Assembly: GCA_030671095.1 (NCBI GenBank)
Contig: DAOVAK010000001.1
Coordinates: 1 to 29,163, forward strand
Length of the DNA: 29,163 nt
Direction: 5' to 3'
Source: Deltaproteobacteria bacterium
Lineage (GTDB): Bacteria > Desulfobacterota > DSM-4660 > Desulfatiglandales > HGW-15
The translations under genes and the position numbers were made by a program. This document shows positions 7,243-15,115 of the stretch, piece after piece; position 1 is the stretch's first letter; each line of letters starts with the position of its first letter. The notes beneath the pieces were generated by a model. The model was not told the origin of the DNA, did not search any database, and saw nothing but the letters and a program-made list of their open reading frames with translations.

Positions 7243-9159
7243 ATGAAAAAACACAAGGTCAAATTTCTCCCCTACGAAAGAACTGTGGAGATTGAAGAGG
7301 GCACCACCATCGCGGAGGCCGCCCAAAGGGGAGACGTCTTTATCAACAACCTTTGCGGGGGGGAAGGGGTCTGTGGCGAATGCCGCGTCCGGGTTCTCAA
7401 GGGGGAAGCAAGGGCCAATGAGAATACCTCCGCCTTCTTCTCCCAGCAAGAGCTGGATGAGGGTTTTGTTCTTGCCTGTCAGACAAAGATACGTGGCGAT
7501 CTAGAGGTGGAAATTCCGCCGGAGTCAAGAATAGAGGAAGAACAGATTATAACGGGTGAATCGGCAGAGGGTGCAGGCAAAGAAGCAGAGACCGTCCCTG
7601 CCATATCTCCTGAACGGGCCATTTCCCCTTTTAAGCCCCTTGCGCGGAAGATATATCTTGAGCTTCCTCCTCCTACCCTGGAAGATAACATTACAGACAT
7701 TGAGAGGGTATCTCGCGAATTGAGGCGAAAGCTTGGATGGCATTCCTATGAGATCTCTCTCAACTGCCTCCAGCATCTTTCTGACACCCTCCGGGATTAT
7801 GACTGGAAAGTGACCGCTACTGTGGTGAAGGACAAAGGACGCTATCGGATCCAAAAAATCGAACCTCTCAATACCACATCACGCAACTATGGAATGGCCA
7901 TCGATGTGGGGACTACCACACTTGTGGCACAACTGCTGGATCTCAGAACCGGAAAGGTGATTGACGTGGATGGCACCCACAACATGCAGGCCCAATATGG
8001 GGAAGATGTGATATCAAGGATGATTTTCGCTTGTGATAAGGATGGCCTGCATCCCTTGCACGAGGCTGTCATAAAAAACATCAGTAGTCTCATAGAAACA
8101 TTGACCAATAGAAACCAGATACCCCCGGAAGAGATCAATGCGATTGTGGCTGCGGGAAATACCACCATGAGCCATTTTCTCCTCAACTTGGCCCCCTGCA
8201 CAATCAGACTGGAACCCTATGTCCCCACCGCTGATATCTACCCACAGATACTCGCCAAAGATATAGGAATACATATCAATCCCTTAGGCATACTGGAGGC
8301 CCTGCCCAGCGTGGCCTCCTATGTGGGCGGGGACATCGTAGCGGGCGTCATGTCATGTGGTATTGTGGAGCGTTCTGAAGTGCAGGCATTGATCGATATC
8401 GGAACGAATGGTGAGATTGCCATAGGGAATAGTGATTGGCTCGTATGCTGTTCAGCTTCGGCTGGTCCTGCCTTTGAGGGAGGTGGCACCCGGTGTGGTA
8501 TGCGGGCCACAAGAGGGGCCATAGAAAAGGTGGAGATGCGTGATGGAAGCGTCAAATATGAAACCATAGGCAATGCCAATCCTCAAGGGATATGTGGTTC
8601 TGGGCTCATAGACTGCATCTATGAATTGGTGAAGAACGGGATTATCGGAGCAGATGGGAAATTCAACAGAGAGCTAAGGGATCCTAGATTGCGTTCAGAA
8701 GATGAGATCCCTCAGTACCTCATCGCAGGGCCAGAGGAGACGGAGACGAGAGATCCCATAGTCATTACTGAATCGGACGTGGACAATTTGATCAAATCAA
8801 AAGGGGCGGTTTTTGCTGCCATCAGATCATTGATGAACTACATTGGGCTTGCTATTGACCAACTGGACACCTTCTACGTGGCAGGAGGGTTTGGGAACTA
8901 TCTGAACATCCCCAAAGCCATTGCTATTGGGCTCCTGCCGGATATGGCGGAAGAAAAAATAAGATTCATGGGCAACAGCTCTCTTACGGGGGCCCGCATG
9001 GCGCTTCTCTCCGAGTCCGCCTTTGAAAAATGCGTAAACGTTTCCAGGTCCATGACAAACGTTGAGCTTTCCAACTACCAGCCCTTTATGGACGAATATG
9101 TGGCGGCCCTCTTTTTGCCACACACCGATCGCAAGCTGTTCCCCTCTGTAAAATACTAG
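7243..9159 (+). CDS. RACo-like reductive activator of corrinoid proteins (2Fe-2S ferredoxin + ASKHA ATPase)
   Basis: Proteins of this family use ATP hydrolysis and a [2Fe-2S] cluster to reduce inactive Co(II) corrinoid in methyltransferase systems back to Co(I). From the ATG at 7243 (MKKHKVKFLPYER) the ferredoxin domain has Cys38-x5-Cys44-x2-Cys47-x31-Cys79. A variable linker (about 95-210) leads to the ASKHA domain, which starts at about 217 with GMAIDVGTTT and continues with AAGNTTMSHFLLNL, IDIGTNGEIAIG and YVAGGFGNYL near the end. A GTG at 7222 with AGGA upstream is an alternative start adding seven residues; neither start has ideal spacing. No corrinoid protein or methyltransferase gene is adjacent, so its target is encoded elsewhere. 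About 638 residues, normal for the family. Confidence 0.9.
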   Translation: MKKHKVKFLPYERTVEIEEGTTIAEAAQRGDVFINNLCGGEGVCGECRVRVLKGEARANENTSAFFSQQELDEGFVLACQTKIRGDLEVEIPPESRIEEEQIITGESAEGAGKEAETVPAISPERAISPFKPLARKIYLELPPPTLEDNITDIERVSRELRRKLGWHSYEISLNCLQHLSDTLRDYDWKVTATVVKDKGRYRIQKIEPLNTTSRNYGMAIDVGTTTLVAQLLDLRTGKVIDVDGTHNMQAQYGEDVISRMIFACDKDGLHPLHEAVIKNISSLIETLTNRNQIPPEEINAIVAAGNTTMSHFLLNLAPCTIRLEPYVPTADIYPQILAKDIGIHINPLGILEALPSVASYVGGDIVAGVMSCGIVERSEVQALIDIGTNGEIAIGNSDWLVCCSASAGPAFEGGGTRCGMRATRGAIEKVEMRDGSVKYETIGNANPQGICGSGLIDCIYELVKNGIIGADGKFNRELRDPRLRSEDEIPQYLIAGPEETETRDPIVITESDVDNLIKSKGAVFAAIRSLMNYIGLAIDQLDTFYVAGGFGNYLNIPKAIAIGLLPDMAEEKIRFMGNSSLTGARMALLSESAFEKCVNVSRSMTNVELSNYQPFMDEYVAALFLPHTDRKLFPSVKY

Positions 9160-9160
9160 G

Positions 9161-9311
9161 GAGGCTGTCGGAAAACGCCCATCTGCTGCGTTACCCTCAT
9201 CCCTCGTCACTGCGGCGTACTTCTATGTACGCCTCATTCCTCGGGATTTCGGAAGCCTTGCATATGGACATTTTCCATCAGCCTCTCAGAAGCCGGTTTT
9301 TCGACAGTCTC
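9161..9311. repeat. MITE-like inverted-repeat element (about 151 bp)
   Basis: The ends form imperfect terminal inverted repeats: GAGGCTGTCGGAAAACG at 9161-9177 and GGTTTTTCGACAGTCTC at 9295-9311 (14 of 17 complementary). Inside is a perfect hairpin GGCGTAC-TTCTAT-GTACGCC (9214-9233). It begins 2 bases after the RACo-like stop codon and carries no gene. The architecture suggests a non-autonomous mobile or palindromic repeat; other copies would be expected elsewhere in the genome. Confidence 0.6.
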
Positions 9312-9348
9312 AGGGCTTAGTTGCATAATTAAACGCCATCACCGGAGC

Positions 9349-9450
9349 GTCATTGCGAGCGAAGCGAAGCAATCTCGTTTTTCTAGAAAACAAATTTTTT
9401 CAACAGGTTGGGATGAGATTGCCGCGTCGCCTTCGGCTCCTCGCAATGAC
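9349..9450. repeat. Palindromic repeat (GTCATTGCGAG type)
   Basis: The left arm starts GTCATTGCGAGCGAAGCGAA (9349-9368) and continues GCAATCTCG. The right arm GAGATTGCCGCG...CTCCTCGCAATGAC ends at 9450. The arms pair over about 30 bases around an AT-rich centre. I recognise this sequence type as a common dispersed intergenic palindrome in diverse anaerobic bacteria. No coding function. Confidence 0.7.
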
Positions 9451-9488
9451 ATTACAGCATCAGTAACTTGTTTGATTAAGTACCAGTG

Positions 9489-9515
9489 CATCGTACCGTC
9501 AATTTCGGTACGATG
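9489..9515. promoter_or_regulatory. Perfect 10-bp inverted repeat
   Basis: CATCGTACCG (9489-9498) and CGGTACGATG (9506-9515) are perfectly complementary around TCAATTT. No T-tract follows, so it is not an obvious terminator. It may be an operator or a further repeat unit. It lies about 140 bases before the cyclic-nucleotide-binding-fold gene. Confidence 0.45.
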
Positions 9516-9651
9516 AGATTGTATCTGAGCATGCATCCAAGTGATACGAATATATGATACATTGCACGAGTATGGTCGCTACGTGACAAGAGGTAGCGTC
9601 ATTGGATCAAATAGGGTATATTTAATTTTTTAAGAAATGAAGGGATCTCAC

Positions 9652-10119
9652 ATGAGCAGTTTAGAGATTAGACAGGCCTTAGAAAGCAGCGAGTTCTTCA
9701 AAGGACTGGCGCAGAGCAGTATCGAGCAGATAGCCAGTCTCTGTCAGGTGGAGACGTATGAACCAGGGGGATATATCTTCCGGCAAGGTGATTTCGGTGA
9801 GCACCTCTATGTCATTGCAGAGGGCCACATATTCTTGGAGAGGTCCATGGACATGGGGGCGCGCCAGGGAAGTGTGGTCATCGGAATCCTTGGTAAGGGA
9901 AGGGTTTTTGGTTGCTGGTCTACACTTCTGGGTGAACCCCACAATCTCATGTCTTCGGCCACCTGTCAAAAACCGACAAAGGTTGTGGCCATAAAGGGAT
10001 CGGATCTGAGACAGTTGATGCTTGGTAGCACAGAGCTCGGGTTTAGGGTACTGGAGAGACTTTGCTTTTTGCTGCGAGACAGAATCCAGGGTGCATACGG
10101 AGCTATGGAGAAGATTTAG
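9652..10119 (+). CDS. Stand-alone cyclic-nucleotide-binding-fold protein (155 aa)
   Basis: The chosen start is ATG 9652 (MSSLEIRQALESSEFFKGL), 6 bases after AAGGGA; an in-frame ATG five codons earlier lacks a ribosome binding site. Residues 13-125 are a CRP-type beta-roll: ALESSEFFKGLAQ, then EPGGYIFRQGDFGEHLYVIAEG (37-58). The phosphate-binding cassette is altered: CRP has FGE...R-[ST]-A, here FGC (86-88) and SSAT without the arginine that contacts the cyclic phosphate. The protein ends at residue 155 after one helix, with no DNA-binding HTH domain. It is therefore more likely a regulatory or sensor partner than a transcription factor. It precedes the E/F/U electron-transfer genes by 222 bases on the same strand; a functional link is only positional. 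Confidence 0.85.
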   Translation: MSSLEIRQALESSEFFKGLAQSSIEQIASLCQVETYEPGGYIFRQGDFGEHLYVIAEGHIFLERSMDMGARQGSVVIGILGKGRVFGCWSTLLGEPHNLMSSATCQKPTKVVAIKGSDLRQLMLGSTELGFRVLERLCFLLRDRIQGAYGAMEKI

Positions 10120-10341
10120 GAACCTTTGGTCGTTGTTCCGCTACCCTGTCTTGAGCATCCACCGGTGAAGACCATCAGGCAGAGTACAGAGGGCTACCCT
10201 TTTTGCCGGCCGCCTTGATTTCTCGGTGGCGTTCTCTCCTTTTTTGAATCTCCCCATTGTCTTGTTTTCCTCGATCAGCGTCATGCTTATAGCCACATTT
10301 GGGAAAACCCGGGGGGGCGTGTGAGTGGAAGGGAATGATCA

Positions 10342-10875
10342 ATGGATGAGAAGTTCGATGCCGAAGAACAACTGATGCTAAAGGATATCGCTTCCTGCCT
10401 TGCATCCTTTGGAAAGGAGAGAAGGGATCTCATCCCTATTTTGCAGACGATCCAGGAACGACACGCCTACGTCCATCCTGAAGCCATGAAAATGGTGGCA
10501 GAGCATCTGGAACTTGGCGCATGTGAGGTATATGGCGTTGCCACCTTTTATAACCAATTCCGTTTTCATCCCCCTGGCAAGCATCCCATTAAAGTCTGCC
10601 TCGGTACGGCCTGCCACGTGAGAGGCGGTGATATTATCCTCGAGAATTTTGAAAGAAAGCTGGAGATCCAGGATGGGGAGACCACCCCTGATAAGGAGTT
10701 CAGTCTCGAACGGGTTGCCTGTGTGGGGTGCTGTGCTCTAGCGCCGGTGGCCATTGTTGAAGAAACCGTTCAAGGGCATATGGCCCCCAGCAAGGTGGAA
10801 GGGCTTCTCCTGGGTTTCCAGATAGAAAAGGAGAAGCAGGAGCGAGAAAAGAAGAGAGATGAATCTGGCGAATAA
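10342..10875 (+). CDS. NuoE/HoxE-type [2Fe-2S] subunit (177 aa)
   Basis: Thioredoxin-like [2Fe-2S] subunit of NAD(P)H-linked dehydrogenase modules. It has the N-terminal helical bundle (residues 10-80, ending VYGVATFYNQF) and cluster ligands C86-x4-C91 and C127-x3-C131 in CLGTAC and CVGCC, all present. It should pass electrons to or from the flavoprotein encoded next. The start is ATG 10342 after GGAAGGGAATG. Its end overlaps the next gene by 17 bases, a strong sign of translational coupling. The highly charged C-terminal tail (from 160) is longer than in minimal HoxE. No gene symbol is given because the partner enzyme (hydrogenase, formate dehydrogenase or other) is not visible. Confidence 0.92.
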   Translation: MDEKFDAEEQLMLKDIASCLASFGKERRDLIPILQTIQERHAYVHPEAMKMVAEHLELGACEVYGVATFYNQFRFHPPGKHPIKVCLGTACHVRGGDIILENFERKLEIQDGETTPDKEFSLERVACVGCCALAPVAIVEETVQGHMAPSKVEGLLLGFQIEKEKQEREKKRDESGE

Positions 10876-12787
10876 GGAAAAGCTTGATCAGAAATTCAGC
10901 GTCATGCGTGATGAGGCAGAAAGACGTCGAAAGGCATTCAGTGAGGCTCCGGGCCCCAAAATACACATTGGCATGGCTACGTGTGGCATAGCCTCTGGCG
11001 CCATGGAAACAAAAAAGGCATTCGAAGGGGTGCTTGCGGAACGGGACATCGAAGCCCACATCCATACCGTGGGCTGCATCGGGCATTGCTATGCAGAGCC
11101 GGTCGTTGTCATAGAAACCCCTGGATTCCCCCCAATTCTGTATCACAAGGTGACACCAGGCAAGGCCAGGATGTTGGTAAAATCCTTCTTAGAAGATGGT
11201 GACCCCCTGTTTGAGCACCTCCTGGGTGCCACACAGGAGAATGAACTCATCCCCTGGGTCATGGACTTCCCGCGATTCAACCGAGAAGAGCGCGTGGTTA
11301 TGGAGAAATGCGGACGCATTGATCCGGAAGATATCTATGATTACATCGCGGAGGACGGATACGCCGCCCTTGTGAAGGCGCTTCAACGGGCACCCGGTGA
11401 TATCATCAGAGAGGTTGAAGACTCTGGTCTTCGGGGCAGAGGCGGTGCGGGCTTCCTCACGGGCAGGAAATGGGCATTGGCAAAGCGTGCCGAAGGAGAG
11501 GAAAAGATCGTCATCTGCAATGCGGATGAAGGGGATCCCGGTGCCTACATGGACCGCACGATCTTGGAGAGCAATCCCCATCAGATCCTTGAAGGCATGG
11601 CCATATGTGCATACGCCGTTGGCGCTCAAAAGGGCATTGTCTACGTGAGGGCGGAATACCCGCTCGCTGTGAAAATAGTCCTTGAGGCCGTGGAGCAGGC
11701 AAAGGAACTTGGGCTCCTGGGCAGAGGCATTCTGGGCAGTCCATTCGATTTGGAGATCGACGTATTCCAAGGGTCTGGGGCCTTTGTCTGTGGAGAGGAA
11801 ACGGCTCTCATCCAATCCATCGAAGGGAAAAGGGGTATGCCTCAGTATCGCCCTCCCTATCCGGTCCAAAAAGGCCTCTGGGGTCAACCCACTGTGGTGA
11901 ACAATGTGAAGACCCTCGCCTCCATACCAGCGGTTATAAGCCGTGGTGCAGCCTGGTATAGGGGGATAGGAACAGAGAAGAGTCCGGGGACCGCCATCTT
12001 CTCTGTGGTAGGAGATGTTGTTCATGCAGGTCTGGTGGAAATACCGATGGGTATCCGGCTGGGAAGCCTTATTCTTGATATCTGTGGCGGGATTCCCAAC
12101 AGAAAAAAATTCAAGGCCGTGCAGATCGGAGGGCCCTCTGGGGGGTGCCTGCCTCAAGACTTCTTAGAGACCCCAGTGGACTTTGACTCTTTGACCGAAG
12201 CAGGAGCCATGATGGGGTCTGGCGGCATGGTGGTTATGGATGAGGATACCTGCATGGTGGACGTGGCTCGTTATTTCCTGGATTTCACCCAGAGAGAATC
12301 CTGTGGGAAATGCACCTTTTGCAGAATCGGGACCCATCATCTGCTCAATATACTGAAGCGTATAACAAAGGGAGAGGGCCGTGAAGGTGACCTGGAACAA
12401 CTGGAAGCGTTGAGCCAGGATCTAAGAAATGGTTCCCTCTGTGGTTTAGGTCGGACCGCATCTAATCCTGTCCTCACATCCCTGCAGTATTTCAGGGATG
12501 AGTATGAGGCGCATATCAAGGAAAAAAGATGTCCTGCTTGCATGTGCCGAGAGTTGACCGCCTACTACATTGATTTGGACAAATGTGCACGCGGTTGCGA
12601 CGCTTGTGTTGGGAGCTGCCCTGTTGAGGCCATCTTTACCACCAGAGATCGAAAAAAAGGGGTGGACCAGAAACTCTGCGTAAAATGTGGCGAGTGCATG
12701 GTCGCTTGCCCTCCAGAATATGATGCTGTCAGGAGGGTATCCCCTCCTGAATTGGCTCCCATTGTTGAGCGCCCAGCTGAGGATTGA
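10859..12787 (+). CDS. NuoF/HoxF-type NAD(P)H-binding flavoprotein with C-terminal ferredoxin domain (642 aa)
   Basis: FMN- and NAD(P)H-binding subunit of the module. Domains in order: a thioredoxin-like domain (about 34-105) with only three of the usual four cluster Cys (C42, C73, C77); the FMN/NADH Rossmann region GRGGAGFLTGRKW (193-205) and NADEGDPGAYMDR (221-233); an SLBB domain (about 375-440); the N3-type [4Fe-4S] ligands C482, C485, C488 and C528; and a C-terminal 2x[4Fe-4S] ferredoxin with C576-x3-C580-x2-C583-x3-C587 and C607-x2-C610-x2-C613-x3-C617. This matches the HydB/HndC-like layout of anaerobes. It starts inside the end of the E-type gene. The stop codon lies within the left arm of a palindromic repeat. 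Electron partner unknown. Confidence 0.93.
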   Translation: MNLANKEKLDQKFSVMRDEAERRRKAFSEAPGPKIHIGMATCGIASGAMETKKAFEGVLAERDIEAHIHTVGCIGHCYAEPVVVIETPGFPPILYHKVTPGKARMLVKSFLEDGDPLFEHLLGATQENELIPWVMDFPRFNREERVVMEKCGRIDPEDIYDYIAEDGYAALVKALQRAPGDIIREVEDSGLRGRGGAGFLTGRKWALAKRAEGEEKIVICNADEGDPGAYMDRTILESNPHQILEGMAICAYAVGAQKGIVYVRAEYPLAVKIVLEAVEQAKELGLLGRGILGSPFDLEIDVFQGSGAFVCGEETALIQSIEGKRGMPQYRPPYPVQKGLWGQPTVVNNVKTLASIPAVISRGAAWYRGIGTEKSPGTAIFSVVGDVVHAGLVEIPMGIRLGSLILDICGGIPNRKKFKAVQIGGPSGGCLPQDFLETPVDFDSLTEAGAMMGSGGMVVMDEDTCMVDVARYFLDFTQRESCGKCTFCRIGTHHLLNILKRITKGEGREGDLEQLEALSQDLRNGSLCGLGRTASNPVLTSLQYFRDEYEAHIKEKRCPACMCRELTAYYIDLDKCARGCDACVGSCPVEAIFTTRDRKKGVDQKLCVKCGECMVACPPEYDAVRRVSPPELAPIVERPAED

Positions 12788-12855
12788 TGATTGGATATTG
12801 ACGATTGACAATTCTCCTTTTTTCAATCGAAAATCTTCAATCTAAAATCATCAAT
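12783..12855. repeat. Palindromic repeat between the F- and U-type genes
   Basis: Outer arms ATTGATGATT (12783-12792) and AATCATCAAT (12846-12855) are perfectly complementary. Inner CGATTGA and TCAATCG also pair, around a pyrimidine-rich centre. The RNA would fold into an imperfect stem of about 30 bp. It overlaps the stop codon (TGA 12785-12787) of the upstream gene and interrupts an otherwise tight operon. Confidence 0.6.
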
Positions 12856-12876
12856 TTCCTAATATGGACTTGGGTT

Positions 12877-13548
12877 ATGGTTAAGATCATAGTGGATGAC
12901 AGGGAAATTGAAGCGAAAGAAGGGACGACGCTTCTCCAGGCCTGCCTTGAAAACGACATATATATTCCCAACCTCTGCTATTTGGAAGAGATGGAGCATC
13001 CTCCCGCTTCCTGTAGGATGTGCCTGGTGGAGATTGAAGGAGAGGGGGGACCGGTAGCTTCCTGCACTGTTCAGGTCGGGGATGGGATGGTCGTCAAAAC
13101 TGACACCCCCGTTGTGCGAAGATTGCAACGCTCAGCCCTCCGACTTCTTCTGTCAGTGCATGATGTGGACTGTGTACACTGTCCCGCCAATAAGAAATGC
13201 GAATTGCAACGAATGGCGAAGTTCTTAAAGGTGAGTCTAAAACCGAAGGGTTTGGAGCACTTCCTAAAGGAACCTGAAATATACGAAGAGCACCCCGTTT
13301 TGAACTACTATCCCAACCGATGCGTTCTGTGTGGCAAATGTGTTTTTGTGGGTCAAAAAGGGCATGGGAAACCTTTCTTGACCTTTGCCAAGCGGGGCTT
13401 TGACACGGTCATCAGTTTTCATGGCGAGGAGGATTCCCCGCGGCTCACCGATGAGACGTACATGGCCTGTGTGGAGGTCTGTCCGGTTGGTGCCATTACG
13501 CTAAAAGAGAAGGATGCCCATGCCTCTGATGTGAAAGAGAAATCTTAA
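12877..13548 (+). CDS. HoxU/NuoG-N-type iron-sulfur subunit with reduced cluster set (223 aa)
   Basis: Electron-wire subunit that follows the E- and F-type genes. The chosen start is ATG 12877 (MVKIIVDDREIEAKEG), where homology of the [2Fe-2S] domain begins; longer frames upstream read through the palindromic repeat. Ligands seen: [2Fe-2S] C34, C46, C49, C63; His-Cys cluster H95, C99, C102, C108; then C149-x2-C152-x2-C155 followed by Gly159 where a fourth Cys is expected, and only C198 and C202 in the last motif (VEVCPVGAI). The surviving set (C149, C152, C155, C202) can hold one [4Fe-4S]; the second is missing. The ribosome binding site is weak. Confidence 0.88.
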   Translation: MVKIIVDDREIEAKEGTTLLQACLENDIYIPNLCYLEEMEHPPASCRMCLVEIEGEGGPVASCTVQVGDGMVVKTDTPVVRRLQRSALRLLLSVHDVDCVHCPANKKCELQRMAKFLKVSLKPKGLEHFLKEPEIYEEHPVLNYYPNRCVLCGKCVFVGQKGHGKPFLTFAKRGFDTVISFHGEEDSPRLTDETYMACVEVCPVGAITLKEKDAHASDVKEKS

Positions 13549-13586
13549 GGTGTCCCTTTCTATTATAAGAATTGGATCTTATAGCA

Positions 13587-14606
13587 ATGCCTTCTTTAAT
13601 TCTTAATGGTCGGGAGTTTGATAGCAGCCTTTCCGGGGCTGAAACAGAGGAGAAGACTGGTAAGCTGAAGGGCTCCGTTTTAGTGGACGGGCATGTGGAC
13701 CTCACCTATTACCTGATGAACCTCTCTGAAGACCTGCCATTGAGTGCCCTAGAGGATGGACCGTTTACTCTGAATAAGATCAGGGAAGTGGGACTTAGAC
13801 TTTTTTCCAGTGCCCTATACTGCCAGGATGAATTCAATGGGGAAGGGGCCGTTAGGCACCTAAAGGAGATCCTCAATTTCACTCTCGATCATTTTGACGA
13901 AGTCCTAATCGTGAAAGGACGCACCGATCTGGCAAGCATCCAAGAAGATCCTGAAATGGTAGGGACCCTTTTTCTTCTTGAAAACGCCGATGCCTTGGTG
14001 GGAAATCTCTCCTTTGTTGAGGAGATGATAGCGGCTGGGGTTCGGATCGTCGGATTGACCCATAGGGGGAGAAACCGCATAGGTGATGGTGACGGGGTCT
14101 TGGTTCCCGGAGGATTTTCTCCTGAAGGCATGGAGGTGATCGGGGTGCTCGATGATCTCGGTCTCCTCATAGACGTCGCTCATCTTCATCCCAAATGTTT
14201 CTGGAAGCTCTTGGATATGTTCGACGGCCCCATCGTTTCATCCCACACGGGTATAAGGACGGTCTGCGATATCCAGAGAAATATTGATATGCAGCAGGCA
14301 GAGGAGATCATCGGAAGGGGTGGGCTCGTGGGAGTAACCTTCAATCCCGAAATGCTCACACCAGGGGGACGGGCCAATCTCGAGCATGTATTTATTCATA
14401 TAGATGTTCTGGTCCAGAAGTTTGGGCCTGAAGGTGTGGGCATAGGCTCTGACTTCTGCGGCTTTGACCAGGTTGCGGAGGGCCTAGAGGACGTTACCAA
14501 GATACCGCAGCTTGCGGAGATGATGCTGGAACATGGCTACGGGGAGGGGGCCGTGGAAAAGATCATGGGCCGGAACTGGTTGCGTCTATATGAGAACCTT
14601 TTCTAG
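13587..14606 (+). CDS. Membrane-dipeptidase family (M19) zinc hydrolase (339 aa)
   Basis: M19 (renal dipeptidase) family TIM-barrel enzyme that hydrolyses dipeptides, often with a D-amino acid. Likely zinc ligands are all visible: H36 and D38 in DGHVDL, bridging E132 in LLENADAL, H199 in DVAH, H220 in SSHTG; D289 in GIGSDF is the catalytic-site aspartate region. LTHRGRNRIGDG (157-168) is also typical. No signal peptide, so it is probably cytoplasmic. The start ATG 13587 has only a weak GGA upstream; an in-frame TTG at 13572 is an alternative. It lies 38 bases after the U-type subunit and may share its transcript, but no functional link is obvious. Physiological substrate unknown. Confidence 0.9.
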   Translation: MPSLILNGREFDSSLSGAETEEKTGKLKGSVLVDGHVDLTYYLMNLSEDLPLSALEDGPFTLNKIREVGLRLFSSALYCQDEFNGEGAVRHLKEILNFTLDHFDEVLIVKGRTDLASIQEDPEMVGTLFLLENADALVGNLSFVEEMIAAGVRIVGLTHRGRNRIGDGDGVLVPGGFSPEGMEVIGVLDDLGLLIDVAHLHPKCFWKLLDMFDGPIVSSHTGIRTVCDIQRNIDMQQAEEIIGRGGLVGVTFNPEMLTPGGRANLEHVFIHIDVLVQKFGPEGVGIGSDFCGFDQVAEGLEDVTKIPQLAEMMLEHGYGEGAVEKIMGRNWLRLYENLF

Positions 14607-14656
14607 GTCAAGGGTGCCAAGAGGCTGTCTTCGATGACCGATATTTGAGCAGCTAT

Positions 14657-15115
14657 TCACTCTGCGCTTTCTTGTTCGCCGGTGTCCCTCTTTATCTTTC
14701 GGATCACGACTTTTTGCACCTTCTCCCTCAACATACTGTAGTACCTTTCCTTTTGGTCCCATATGACGACGCCTGTACTAATTCCATCCACTTCATCTAG
14801 AACCATGCTTCCATGTTTGTCTGTACTATAGTCTTCGCAGATGAAAAGGTTGGTGTCCTCAATGTCGTCTAAGAGTAAGGTGAACAAGGCTGCATAACTT
14901 GGGCGCGTATGATCAGCAAAACTGATCAAAATATCATTCTTGCTGCTTAAAACGACGAGGGCGTAATCTGTTCGTAAGTAAAATTCGTTTTTGTAAAATT
15001 GTCCTTGTGAGTAGGCGGTCTTTCCCTTGTAGAACCGTTCGAACACGGCCTCAATTTCCGTGGCCATCTTTTTTCGCTCTTCGCTCACATCAGGCGTCTC
15101 GATGGTATCTTCCAT
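14657..15115 (-). CDS. Hypothetical protein (152 aa)
   Basis: Not recognised. The start is well supported: AGGAAGGAAATAGAC precedes ATG. The product is soluble, with acidic ends, no signal peptide, no membrane helix and no Cys pair suggesting a cluster (only one Cys, near residue 93). The middle (residues 45-130) reads as alternating beta strands and short helices (YALVVLSSKNDILISFADH, TNLFICEDYS, GVVIWDQKERYY), possibly a small alpha/beta sensor or binding fold. The C-terminus is a basic helix (VQKVVIRKIKRD). It is convergent with the M19 gene and divergent from the RNase gene, so it is transcribed alone. Confidence 0.7.
   Translation of the reverse strand: MEDTIETPDVSEERKKMATEIEAVFERFYKGKTAYSQGQFYKNEFYLRTDYALVVLSSKNDILISFADHTRPSYAALFTLLLDDIEDTNLFICEDYSTDKHGSMVLDEVDGISTGVVIWDQKERYYSMLREKVQKVVIRKIKRDTGEQESAE

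Noticed and set aside
11189..12157. Minus-strand open frame of 322 codons opposite the F-type gene
   Set aside because: It mirrors a certain gene with all domain motifs on the plus strand; the antisense translation shows no domain and is explained by codon bias.
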